From assembly GCA_036502005.1 (NCBI GenBank), contig DASXZH010000030.1:1-64000 (forward strand): a stretch of 64,000 nt of DNA, given 5' to 3'. Below, piece after piece: positions 33,432 through 41,628 of this stretch. This DNA is from DASXZH01 sp036502005. GTDB taxonomy: Bacteria; Armatimonadota; Fimbriimonadia; Fimbriimonadales; Fimbriimonadaceae. The translations under genes and the position numbers were made by a program. A model generated the notes under the pieces. The model worked only from the letters and a program-made list of their open reading frames with translations. It was not told where the DNA came from and made no database searches. Numbering within the stretch: the first letter of the stretch is position 1; every line of letters begins with the position of its first letter.

Positions 33432-34427
33432 TCACTTGGTGTCGAGGCCGGGAAGGGTCAGGTGGTCTTTATCGATAATGGCTGCACCGGTATCGACTCG
33501 TTTCTCAACAGGCTGGCCTTTGATCTTGTTCACAAGCTGCTTCACCGTCTCGTAGCCCATCTTGACCGGGTTTTGAACGACGAGGGCATCAATTTGGCCT
33601 GCCTTCACGCCGTCCATTAACGGGTCGGAAGAGTCGAATCCGACGAACTTCACCTTGCCCGCAAGTCCAGCATTTTGGAGGGCCTTCAGCATTCCGTAAG
33701 CGGTTGATTCGTTCGGGCAAAAAATGCCGTCGACGCCAAACTTTCCGCCTACATTAAACTGGTTGATAAGGTTTTCCGAAGCGGATTGTGCGGTATCGGC
33801 GGTAGCTCCGCCGAACTGGTTATCGGAAACCATTTGGATGCCAGGGTTAGATTGCAAAGCTTCCAACGCGCCCTTTTCACGAGATTCGGTGCTGGCCGAG
33901 CCTTGCATATAGCGGAGCATGATAACCTTGCCCTTGCCGCCTAAAAGCTTGGCTAGGCGCTCACCACCCAATTTGCCTGCCGCTTCGTTGTCGGTTGCGA
34001 CGAACGAAGGGACATCCACATCCTTAATCGCGGAGTCAAAAATAACAACCGGGATGCCTTGTGCAATGGCATCTTTGATCGGCGTTTCGAGGGCTACATC
34101 GTCGGTCGGCGCGACGCCGATGCCATCTACCTTTTGGGAAACGAAGTTCTCAACAACCTGGATCTGGCCGTCCTTATCGTCTTCTTTCACCGAACTCTTC
34201 CAGTCGAGAGTTACGCCAAGTTCGTCCGCTGCTTTTTGCGCGCCTTCGTTGACCGATTTCCAATAGGCGTGGGTCGTGCCCTTAGGAACGAGGGCGATTT
34301 CAAGCTTCTTACCGCCGCTGGCTGAACCCGATTTGGCGGCGTTTGAATCCGAACTGGACGAGGACCCGCAGCCGGCCAAAAGGACAAGACATGAAATGAG
34401 AACACTAAATTGAATCTTCTTTGACAT
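33432..34427 (-). CDS. Sugar-binding lipoprotein, RbsB type
   Basis: 331 residues from ATG 34427. Lipoprotein signal KKIQFSVLISCLVLLAGCGSS, Ser/Gly-rich spacer, then a type I periplasmic binding fold (LEIALVPKGTTHAYWKSVNEGAQ, VDGIGVAPTDDVALETPIKDAI, IPVVIFDSAIKDVDVPSFVATDN, VKFVGFDSSDPLMDGVKAGQIDALVVQNP). Typical of ribose/allose/xylose-binding proteins. The sugar cannot be read from sequence. Confidence 0.93.
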   Translation of the reverse strand: MSKKIQFSVLISCLVLLAGCGSSSSSDSNAAKSGSASGGKKLEIALVPKGTTHAYWKSVNEGAQKAADELGVTLDWKSSVKEDDKDGQIQVVENFVSQKVDGIGVAPTDDVALETPIKDAIAQGIPVVIFDSAIKDVDVPSFVATDNEAAGKLGGERLAKLLGGKGKVIMLRYMQGSASTESREKGALEALQSNPGIQMVSDNQFGGATADTAQSASENLINQFNVGGKFGVDGIFCPNESTAYGMLKALQNAGLAGKVKFVGFDSSDPLMDGVKAGQIDALVVQNPVKMGYETVKQLVNKIKGQPVEKRVDTGAAIIDKDHLTLPGLDTK

Positions 34428-34479
34428 ATTCCACAACCCAAAGGCGACCCTCGCCCGATGAAGGAACGTTACCAGGTTT

Positions 34480-35268
34480 TTACTGAGAGAGCATAGCCCT
34501 ATCGAGATGAACGTATCCACCGTCCACATGAATCAACTGTCCCGTCGTGTGGCTGGACACGGGAGAGAGTAAGAAACACACCATGTTGGCGATTTCCGTT
34601 GCCGTGGTCATTCGTCCGCCAAGAGGAATACGGCTGTTGATTTTGGCCAAAGTTGCCTCAGGATCAGGGATGGTTTGAATCCAGGTCTCATATTGCGGAG
34701 TGAAACACTCCGCCACGATTACCGCGTTCACCCTTATGCCGAACGGAGCTAGCTCCACCGCCCATTCGCGGGTTAGGCCGTTCTTGCCTCCGTTGGAGGC
34801 CGCATAACCGGAGGTTCCTCCTTGTCCCGTCTCGCCCGTTTTACTTCCGATGTTCACGATGGCACCCTTGTTTTGCTTCAAGGAAGGAAGCGCGTAGTGC
34901 GCAAATAAAAAGTAGTGAATCAGGGTCTTGTGGAGCGATTTTACGAAGGCCTCGTAGGTTCCCGTCGCCAGGCTTACGCCGTCGTTCACACCCACGTTAT
35001 TGACCAAATGGTCAATCTGGCCTACCTGTGCCAGAACTGTTTCAACCGCTCTGCGGCATTCTTCCGGATCGGTGAGTTCGGCTGCGACCTGGTTTGCTCT
35101 TCCGCCGTTGGCTTCGATGGATTTGACCGTCTTCAGATTGTCGGCTTCGTTATGGCCGACGATGAACGGGATCGCACCTTCTGCTGCCAGAACCCGGGCG
35201 ACGCCTTCGCCAATTCCCTTGGCCCCGCCCGTGACAATTACATTTTTGCCCTGAAGCTGAAGGTCCAT
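34480..35268 (-). CDS. SDR-family oxidoreductase with Asn in place of the catalytic Lys
   Basis: 262 residues with the SDR cofactor motif VTGGAKGIGEGVA, HLVNNVGVN, active-site Ser in VNIGSKTGE and Tyr in TSGYAASNGGK, and the C-terminal block ALPL-like REWAVELAPFGIRVNAV. The overall layout is that of sugar dehydrogenases near L-fucose dehydrogenase and FabG-like reductases. The Tyr-x-x-x-Lys pair reads Y-A-A-S-N; the nearest Lys is three residues later. This may change catalysis or be a substitute. Its start abuts the VOC gene stop. Confidence 0.85.
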   Translation of the reverse strand: MDLQLQGKNVIVTGGAKGIGEGVARVLAAEGAIPFIVGHNEADNLKTVKSIEANGGRANQVAAELTDPEECRRAVETVLAQVGQIDHLVNNVGVNDGVSLATGTYEAFVKSLHKTLIHYFLFAHYALPSLKQNKGAIVNIGSKTGETGQGGTSGYAASNGGKNGLTREWAVELAPFGIRVNAVIVAECFTPQYETWIQTIPDPEATLAKINSRIPLGGRMTTATEIANMVCFLLSPVSSHTTGQLIHVDGGYVHLDRAMLSQ

Positions 35269-35781
35269 TTAGCTTGGTTTCGTGACTTCGACGCCATCAA
35301 CCGAACCCCACATTCGACCGGGAGGGGATTGACTGATTTCGAGTGTGATATCGTCAGGGTCGAGAAGATAAACCGTGTAGCCGCCTTTGTTTACGCCCGC
35401 TACGATTTCAATCGGGTCTTCGGCTTTGAACCTTACCCCTGCGGCTTTGAGCCTGGACATTTCGGCGTGGATGTCGTCGGTCACAAACGCCAAATGCGGC
35501 GCGCCGGCTCGGTTGGTGGCGACGTCTGTCCGTTCGCCCTTCGGGTGAACATACTCCACCAACTCCAGGTGGTGGTTCGAGGGCCCCGCAAACGCGCCTG
35601 GAATCCTCAGCATCGCAACTTTAAGGTGGGCCTCGGGATATGCGACCAATCGTGCGGTGTATTCGTTGTGCTGAACTTGTTGCGTGACCGCCTCCATGCC
35701 TAGGAGACCGCAGTAAAACTCAAGGGATTTTTCCAAATCCCAAACAGTGAAGCTAGTGTGCCAAATACCTGTTAGTGCCAT
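35269..35781 (-). CDS. VOC superfamily (glyoxalase/dioxygenase-fold) protein
   Basis: 170 residues from ATG 35781. Two beta-alpha-beta-beta-beta modules: WHTSFTVWDLEKSLEFYCGLLGM with NHHLELVEYVHPKG, and PHLAFVTDDIHAEMSRLKAAGVRF with YTVYLLDPDDITLEISQ. Candidate metal ligands are His in WHTSF, Glu in LELVEY, His in PHLAF and Glu in TLEISQ. Members include glyoxalase I, epimerases and ring-cleaving dioxygenases. In this operon an isomerase or lyase acting on a sugar-derived ketone is plausible but unproven. Confidence 0.85.
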   Translation of the reverse strand: MALTGIWHTSFTVWDLEKSLEFYCGLLGMEAVTQQVQHNEYTARLVAYPEAHLKVAMLRIPGAFAGPSNHHLELVEYVHPKGERTDVATNRAGAPHLAFVTDDIHAEMSRLKAAGVRFKAEDPIEIVAGVNKGGYTVYLLDPDDITLEISQSPPGRMWGSVDGVEVTKPS

Positions 35782-35783
35782 GT

Positions 35784-36548
35784 TTATCTCATTAGGAATC
35801 CGCCGCACACATCCAGGGTTTGCCCGGTGACGTACGACGCTTGTTTGCTCAGTAGGAAAAGGATTGTACTCGCGACTTCTTCGGTTTCGGCGAACCGGCC
35901 AAGCGGCGTTGCCGCGATCATCGGAGCCTGGGTTTCAGCTGGGGTTACGCCACGGATCCTTGCGCGTTCTTCGGCGATGGATTGAACGAGTGGGGTTTTT
36001 GCCACACCTGGAGCAACCGCGTTGATCCTGACGTTATGGGGTCCGTAGGCAAGAGCCATGGAACGGGTGAGACTCACCAACGCCGCTTTAGAAGCGCCGT
36101 AGGCGGCCTGTTCAAGCTTCGGCAGGAACCCGGAAACGCTGGCTAGGTTCACCATAGAACCGCCGCCGCGGGTTTTCATACGCTCCGCGCAGGCGCGCAT
36201 CAGGAAAAACGCTCCGAACACGTTTATATTAAAAGTTTTTTCTAGACCCTCAATCGTTACAGCCGACATAGGCTGAGTAAGGACGTATCCGGCATTGTTA
36301 ACCAAATGGTTGACCGGGCCCAGTTTGAATTCAATTGCCGCCACTGCGTCTTCGAGGGAGTCGACTTTGCCGACGTCCATCTTAAAGAAGGTGCCCCCGA
36401 TTTGGGTTGCGATCAACTGTCCCCGTTCGGAGTTTAAATCGCACACGGCGACCTTTGCGCCGCTGGCGGCTAAAGCTCGCGCCGTTGCTTCGCCGATCCC
36501 CTGGCCCGCTCCCGTCACGATGGCGACTTTGCCCGAAAACTCTTCTAT
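35784..36548 (-). CDS. SDR-family dehydrogenase, apparent non-standard start
   Basis: SDR with VTGAGQGIGEATARAL, HLVNNAGYV, Ser in NLASVSG and the Tyr-x-x-x-Lys pair in YGASKAAL, so all catalytic residues are present. A start at GTG 36518 would remove the first beta strand (KVAIV). The open frame reaches back to ATA 36548, giving IEEFSGKVAIVTGAG and 254 residues, a normal SDR length; an agaggt ribosome-like site lies 8 bases before it, and ATAG overlaps the E1 beta stop TAG just as ATGA overlaps elsewhere in this operon. I therefore infer initiation at AUA, or a sequence error. Function: oxidation of a sugar acid or ketone intermediate. Confidence 0.85.
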   Translation of the reverse strand: MEEFSGKVAIVTGAGQGIGEATARALAASGAKVAVCDLNSERGQLIATQIGGTFFKMDVGKVDSLEDAVAAIEFKLGPVNHLVNNAGYVLTQPMSAVTIEGLEKTFNINVFGAFFLMRACAERMKTRGGGSMVNLASVSGFLPKLEQAAYGASKAALVSLTRSMALAYGPHNVRINAVAPGVAKTPLVQSIAEERARIRGVTPAETQAPMIAATPLGRFAETEEVASTILFLLSKQASYVTGQTLDVCGGFLMR

Positions 36549-37501
36549 GCGAGGACCTCTTTTACTTTGGCGATGATTTTGTCGACGGTTGGCAAGCTGG
36601 CGAACTCCATATCCTTTGCGAACGGCAGTGGATGGTCCGCGCCGGTAACCCGTAAGATCGGTCCGTCCAACTCGTCGAAAAGCTTCTCTTGGATTTGAGC
36701 GGCTAAGTCCGCACCAAACCCGCAGCGGGCAGCGCTTTCGTGAACGATAAGAGCTCGGTGGGTTTTCTTGACCGACTTTTCAACGGTACCGAAATCTAGC
36801 GGGTTGAGGGTTCGCATATCGACCACTTCAACGTCGATGCCTTCTTTTGCAAGCTGTTCAGCCGCTTCAAGACAGAGGGTTAAGGAAAAAGAATATGAGA
36901 AAATGCTGGCTTGGGAGCCGCTCCGCTTTACGGCAGCCTTGCCTAACGGGATCTCAGTGGCGTCGATATCCGACTCCTTGGCATAGAGTTGGTTGTGCTC
37001 GATAAAGAGAACTGGGTTTGGATCGCGGATAGCCGCTTTTAGTAAACCGGCCGCATCCGAGGCGCTTGATGGCGCCACCACTTTTAGACCCGGCACATGG
37101 AGGAACAGGGATTCCAACATTTGCGAGTGCTGCGCGGCCGCACCTTTATAGCCACCGCCTTGGGTTCTGATAACCAATGGAACGGAGAGTCCGCCTGACA
37201 TGTAAGTCGTTTTGGCAAGCTGGTTCAGGATTTGGTCCATGGCAACCAGCGAGAAATCGAAAAACATGATTTCCACCACTGGTTTTAGCCCCGTGAGAGC
37301 TGCGCCGAGGGCCATTCCGATAAAGCCGGATTCGGAAATGGGAGTATCGATGATACGGTCTTCACCGAACTCTTCAAAGAGCCCCTTTGTGACTTGGAAC
37401 ATGCCGCCGTGATGGCCGATGTCTTCGCCCATAAGGACCACGCGCGGATCGCGGCGCATTTCCTCAGCGATCGCGGATTTTACAGCTTGCCCGTAGGTCA
37501 T
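36545..37501 (-). CDS. Pyruvate/acetoin/2-oxoacid dehydrogenase E1 component, beta subunit
   Basis: 318 residues. Motifs of E1 beta: VVLMGEDIGHHGGMFQVTKGL, RIIDTPISESGFIGMALGAALTG, PVVEIMFFDFSLVAMDQILNQLAK, RTQGGGYKGAAAQHSQ and TVEKSVKKTHRALIVHESAARCGFGADL. It pairs with the E1 alpha subunit (4-base ATGA overlap) to decarboxylate a 2-oxo acid or cleave an acyloin with ThDP. No E2 or E3 gene is present in the operon or window. Confidence 0.92.
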   Translation of the reverse strand: MTYGQAVKSAIAEEMRRDPRVVLMGEDIGHHGGMFQVTKGLFEEFGEDRIIDTPISESGFIGMALGAALTGLKPVVEIMFFDFSLVAMDQILNQLAKTTYMSGGLSVPLVIRTQGGGYKGAAAQHSQMLESLFLHVPGLKVVAPSSASDAAGLLKAAIRDPNPVLFIEHNQLYAKESDIDATEIPLGKAAVKRSGSQASIFSYSFSLTLCLEAAEQLAKEGIDVEVVDMRTLNPLDFGTVEKSVKKTHRALIVHESAARCGFGADLAAQIQEKLFDELDGPILRVTGADHPLPFAKDMEFASLPTVDKIIAKVKEVLA

Positions 37502-38496
37502 ACAAAAACTCCTTCGGATGCTTCTTGCACATCTGGCGCTGGAGAGGCAAGGGCGAATTCAAAGCCTTTCTTAACTTCTTTGTCTGCCTGGTTTTCCAGT
37601 TTCTTGATCTGATCTGGAGTTGCGTGTTTGCTGGATACCAGCCACTTGGCAAAGCGCGTTATCGGCGAGTTGCTTCGCCATTCCTCTACTTCTTCTTTGG
37701 GACGATAAGAGGTGCCCGGGTCAAGTTGGTAGTGCCCGCTCGTTCGGTAGGTCATCGCTTCTATGAATGTAGCACCTTCGCCTACGGCGGCCCGTTTTCG
37801 CGCTTGGGCCACAGTTTCGTAGACTTCTAGCGGGTCGTTGCCATCGATTCTGATCGTTTTTAGCCCGATAGCCGCCATGCGATTGCACAAATCGGTGTTG
37901 CCTGAACTTCGCGACAGCGGGGTCATTTCGGCGTAAAGGTTGTTCTCGCAGAAGAGAATAAGGGGGAGTTTAAACAGGGCCGCCATGTTGAAGCACTCCT
38001 GGGCGACACCTTGGTTCACGGTGCCGTCTCCGAAGGCGGTCAGGGCCACCCGGTTTTCCTTTAAAACTTTCGCGCTAAGGGCTGCTCCGGCCGCAGTTGG
38101 GATCCCGCCCGCCACGATACCGTTTGCTCCTAGCAGACCGTTGTCGATATCAAAAAGGTGCATCTTGCCACCTTTTCCTCCACTAAGGCCATCTTTCCGT
38201 CCGAGGATTTCGGCTGCCATTCGGCCTAAATCGCACCCCTTGGCAAGGGCATAACCGTGTCCGCGGTAGGTCATCGTGAGATTGTCGGTCTTGCGTAAAG
38301 CAAGGCACGCGCCAACCGGGCAAGCCTCTTGCCCTTGGCCCAAATGAAGCGATCCCCGTAATATGCCCTGTTTTGAATACTCGAGTAGGGAATCCTCAAA
38401 CTTGGCCAGTTTGAGCATGTTGAGGTGGATCGCCAGATAATCCAGGGTCGGCTTTTGTGAAGGCTCTTTTAGGGCTTGGCCCCTTCTTGCGCTCAT
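37498..38496 (-). CDS. Pyruvate/acetoin/2-oxoacid dehydrogenase E1 component, alpha subunit
   Basis: 332 residues, first gene of the leftward operon. E1 alpha motifs: GSLHLGQGQEACPVGACLAL, MTYRGHGYALAKG, GGKGGKMHLFD, the ThDP signature FGDGTVNQGVAQECFN ending LFCENN, and YRTSGHYQLDP. Closest in style to AcoA/PdhA. The rest of the operon (SDRs, VOC, sugar ABC genes) suggests a substrate other than central pyruvate. The promoter should lie in 38497-38527, immediately beside the broken tRNA copy. Confidence 0.92.
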   Translation of the reverse strand: MSARRGQALKEPSQKPTLDYLAIHLNMLKLAKFEDSLLEYSKQGILRGSLHLGQGQEACPVGACLALRKTDNLTMTYRGHGYALAKGCDLGRMAAEILGRKDGLSGGKGGKMHLFDIDNGLLGANGIVAGGIPTAAGAALSAKVLKENRVALTAFGDGTVNQGVAQECFNMAALFKLPLILFCENNLYAEMTPLSRSSGNTDLCNRMAAIGLKTIRIDGNDPLEVYETVAQARKRAAVGEGATFIEAMTYRTSGHYQLDPGTSYRPKEEVEEWRSNSPITRFAKWLVSSKHATPDQIKKLENQADKEVKKGFEFALASPAPDVQEASEGVFV

Positions 38497-38527
38497 GCCA
38501 TAACGTTACCGCGAAAATGGTAAATGC

Positions 38528-38580
38528 TGGAGCCCTCGACGAGAATCGAACCCCTGACTCTTCTTTACCAAAGAATGCTC
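38528..38580 (-). pseudogene. tRNA-Thr 3'-half remnant
   Basis: The minus strand carries about 53 bases nearly identical to the 3' part of the adjacent tRNA-Thr (end of the D arm, anticodon arm with TTGGTAA loop, T arm, acceptor 3' strand and CCA). The 5' part is missing. A 14-base tRNA D-arm sequence, tagctcagcggcag, occurs just beyond at 38606-38619, but on the opposite strand. It cannot fold as a complete tRNA and is a broken duplicate. Confidence 0.8.
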
Positions 38581-38641
38581 TTGCCCCAGAGAAGCAACAG
38601 AGAGTTAGCTCAGCGGCAGGGGACCGCATATTTCACAAAAC

Positions 38642-38716
38642 TGGAGCCCTCAACGAGAATCGAACCCGTGACCTCTTCTTTACCAAAGAAGTGCTCTGCC
38701 GCTGAGCTATGAGGGC
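38642..38716 (-). tRNA. tRNA-Thr (anticodon GGT)
   Basis: Complete cloverleaf: acceptor GCCCTCA/TGAGGGC, D arm GCTC-AGCGGCA-GAGC, anticodon stem CTTCT/AGAAG with loop TTGGTAA (anticodon GGT, reads ACC and ACT), T arm ACGGG-TTCGATT-CTCGT. CCA is encoded (38642-38644). It lies 7 bases downstream of tRNA-Tyr on the same strand and is probably processed from a common transcript. Confidence 0.96.
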
Positions 38717-38723
38717 AATTTAC

Positions 38724-38808
38724 TGGTGGGGAGTGAAGGATTCGAACCTACGTAGGCATCGCCGGCAGATTTACAGTCTGCTCCCATTGGCCACTCGGGC
38801 AACTCCCC
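38724..38808 (-). tRNA. tRNA-Tyr (anticodon GTA)
   Basis: Class II tRNA with acceptor GGGGAGT/ACTCCCC, anticodon stem GCAGA/TCTGC with loop CTGTAAA (anticodon GTA), a long variable arm typical of bacterial tRNA-Tyr, and T arm containing GGTTCGAATCC. CCA is encoded (38724-38726). First gene of a Tyr-Thr tRNA pair. Confidence 0.96.
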
Positions 38809-39304
38809 AGCAACCGGAAGTTATACCCCAAACGGGGGAAGTCGAAAGTCGAAAGTCGAAAGTCGAACGGACAGCGCAGGCGCAGATTGGGAACCGTGAT
38901 AGTTCTGCAAACTAACTAGTTATAAGACGCCGAACAATCGTAGCATGGGGCAATGGCCTGACACCGCCTTTTCCGGAGCCCAACCAACGTCGCAGAACTG
39001 CCAACCAAGATCGGTTCTGACTCCCGGCGACAGGTCGCCTGGCTGAAAGCGGCGTCAGCCCGCCAGCACTCCCAAAGCGCTGGTCGGTCCCAATTAACTC
39101 TTTGCGATCTTTGCATTCTTGCGCAAAAATGCCGAATTTACCTAGAATGAATCGAACCGACTTCGTAACAATGACGGAGTGTTCATCAAGTCTGTCTTTG
39201 CGTGACAAAAAAAGCCCCTTCAGAAATGGATGCTCTGGTCGATCTTTGACAAGGCGGATAAAGGGAGCCTTGCGTAATAGTGCCCACGGCCTTATAATGG
39301 ACAA
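38809..39304. other. Gene-free gap
   Basis: Contains the heptamer array at 38841-38868 and a degenerate cgcaaag-type repeat (39098-39127) with related words near 39197. A 130-codon minus-strand frame exists here but its composition and the repeats in it make a gene unlikely. The promoter of the lipoprotein gene at 39305 should be at the right end. Confidence 0.6.
38841..38868. repeat. Tandem heptamer array, (gtcgaaa)-type, 4 units
   Basis: Units gtcgaaa, gtcgaaa, gtcgaaa, gtcgaac, 32 bases upstream of the tRNA-Tyr gene. Same word, in the other orientation, as 727-754. Confidence 0.8.
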
Positions 39305-41405
39305 GTGAAGCTTAATCGCCTTTTTCCCGCCGCCGTCGTCGCATTCTTGCTGTTCTTGATCGGCTGCGGAGGAAGTGGAGGCGGAGGCGGCTCGACTGGC
39401 TTAACCACCGCTACGACGGGGGCGCTCACCACGACGACCGGAAGCGGAGGACTCACTCTCATGTCCGATGCCTCTCGGCAAACGATCATCCAGGCAATCA
39501 CCACCGCGTTAGCCACCGTCCCTCAAACAAACGGCCAGTGGAATGCAACCCAAGCGGCAACTGCCCTCACGAAAATAAAAGGTCTCACGAGCGTGACGGC
39601 CACCGCTGGAGGAGATGTCATCGCCCTCTTCTCCGATGGCGTGCCCTTTTCAATTTTCAACTCAAACATGCCTTTAACGGCTCCCGGCAGGCAACACCGG
39701 CCCCAAGCACTCCCAACCCGATTGCCAACAATTCCAACTGGAAGCACGGTGGCTTATGTCCTCGACACCCAAGCTCCCGTTCTCGCCGTTGGCGAAACCC
39801 AAGCGCCAACTCAGCTTGGTGGCATGTTCTCCCACGCCCATTACTCGCCTATCGTTTCGACAGCGACGGTGGCCGTATTGAAGCAGTTGGGAACCTATAA
39901 AGCTGCCGGCATGCTGTTTCATGGCCACGGAGGAGAGTGCTACATGGCGCCGAGCCTCACCAATGCTTCCGGCGGCCCAAGCCTAGGTTGGGGCATGCAA
40001 ACCGCCGATATCGCCAACTTTAACGCAGGCAGTTCTGGCTACAACTCGCCCAACTACAAGACGGACCTCAAAACGGGGGCTCTGGGCGTAGCTATGAGCA
40101 ACTATGACTTCCAGAAGAACCTACTGGGCCAGGACGAGGCTGGCAAATTCATCGCGACCACGTTCTACTTCGCTACTCAAATCTTCCCAGGAAACTATCA
40201 CTGGAGTTTTTCAACTGGCAGCCTTATCTACCTTTCGTGCTGCGAAGGGGGTTCGCCCGCCGCGATCAAGTTTCAGAATGTGTTGAAGGGTCTGGGAGCG
40301 GGGGCAGTGGCGGGCTGGACAAACGAAACCCAGCCTGAGATGATGAACGCAGCGCAAGAAGCCCTGCTGAGCGAAATGACTGGTTCCAATATCATTCAGC
40401 CGGCCACGCCTCCCCGCCGGCCGTTCAGCTTTACATCAACGAAGACCGAGCTAGACCTCCAAAAAATCACCGACTACTTTTTTGCCGAACGGGCAAAACA
40501 CGGCCTTAGAGCTGACCTCCTTTGGCACTACCGAGTTTCAGGCGTTTGCTCCCTCACTCGACTTTATTGCGCCCAGCGGAACCACGTTAGGGCTCTCCGG
40601 GATCTTCGGTCCAACTCAGGGCAAGGTCATGCTTGCGGGGACCTCTTTGGCCATCCAAAGTTGGTCCAACAACTACATCCTTTGCACCCTTCCTGCCAAC
40701 CTAACCGGACAGTGCTTCGTTCAGATTCCCCTTGGAAGCACGACCGTCGACTCCAACTACCGAGAACTGAGCAGTTGGTCTGGCACCGTTTCCGATACAG
40801 AGTCGCAGGATGGAGTCCAAATTGGATCCGCAACCATGAAAGTGAAACTGTTGGCTGCGATATCGCCCTACTATGAAGACGCCCTTTCAAAAGTCTTAAC
40901 CGGCCCGCCAACGGCGACCCAATGGAGCACCCAGGAAGGAAACTTAGCGCTTACGTCCATAAGCGCAACCAACTCAGACAGCTGCGTGGTGGCCGCGGGT
41001 GGCACTTTTATGGATAACGGGGCGACCTATGATCTCACCTATTCCGGCCCCTCGAGCTTAAGCGTTACCGGAAATAAAACGGATTATTGGTGGTTTATTT
41101 TGGGCGTTCCAGGCGCGGCTGGGCCAGGGCGCTTTGGCTATCAGGCTTATGCAGGCGGGGCTCAAGCGGTGACCATCACTCAGGCAAACGGCTCCACCAC
41201 CAGCAGCACCGGTCCCTGGGAATGGCAGACCGAAAGGGAGATCGCCAACAATGTAAACGTGGCGGATGTGGTGACGGCATTTGATTCCAACTACAACATG
41301 GCAGCTGGGACTTATACTTCAAACGCAGGCCTTCAGGAGACTAGTAGCTGGAGCGCGTTTCCTTGTACAGCGGCGCCAAATTTGCAAAATACAAATCCCC
41401 GGTGA
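39305..41405 (+). pseudogene. Frameshifted lipoprotein gene with C-terminal IPT/TIG-like part
   Basis: One gene split over two frames. Frame one gives a lipoprotein start (FLLFLIGCGGSGGGGG), then a domain containing GMLFHGHGGECYMAPSL and GSLIYLSCCEGGSPAA (a His/Cys-containing, possibly enzymatic, domain). At the run of six T (40478-40483) the sensible reading moves to another frame: dropping one T gives DYFLPNGQNTALELTSFGTT, continuing into an IPT/TIG-like domain (FIAPSGTTLGLSGIFGPTQ) and ending at 41405, about 699 residues. Beyond the T run frame one turns into Arg/His-rich shadow sequence. Mutation, sequencing error or homopolymer slippage are all possible. Confidence 0.75.
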
Positions 41406-41424
41406 GTCGGCGGACTTAGGAAGG

Positions 41425-41547
41425 CTATGCAGTCTGTTGACTCTTCAGCCATGCCAACGTGCGTTTGTCGGCGAATGCGCGAGCTTCTTCGATAGTCATC
41501 CTTTCGCCGCGATCCAAGGCTTCCTCGCCTTCCCGTATCATTTCCAT
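41425..41547 (-). CDS. Possible small antitoxin-like gene
   Basis: A 40-codon frame on the minus strand, MEMIREGEEALDRGERMT and on to WLKSQQTA, with strongly charged, helical composition like short toxin-antitoxin antitoxins. The same frame stays open upstream (KSEQTIKLNPEQ precedes the ATG) back to a TGA near 41617, so the true start could be a non-ATG codon further up. No toxin partner is visible next to it; nagA lies upstream. Real coding is suggested by the composition only. Confidence 0.4.
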   Translation of the reverse strand: MEMIREGEEALDRGERMTIEEARAFADKRTLAWLKSQQTA

Positions 41548-41628
41548 TTGCTCAGGGTTAAGCTTAATGGTTTGCTCGGATTTGCCTGGTTGCTTCTGCG
41601 TTCCTATCCTTATAATACGATATTGGGC

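Noticed and set aside
38912..39304. 130-codon minus-strand frame upstream of the lipoprotein gene
   Set aside because: Runs through repeat-like DNA, Arg-rich without recognisable pattern, no ribosome site.
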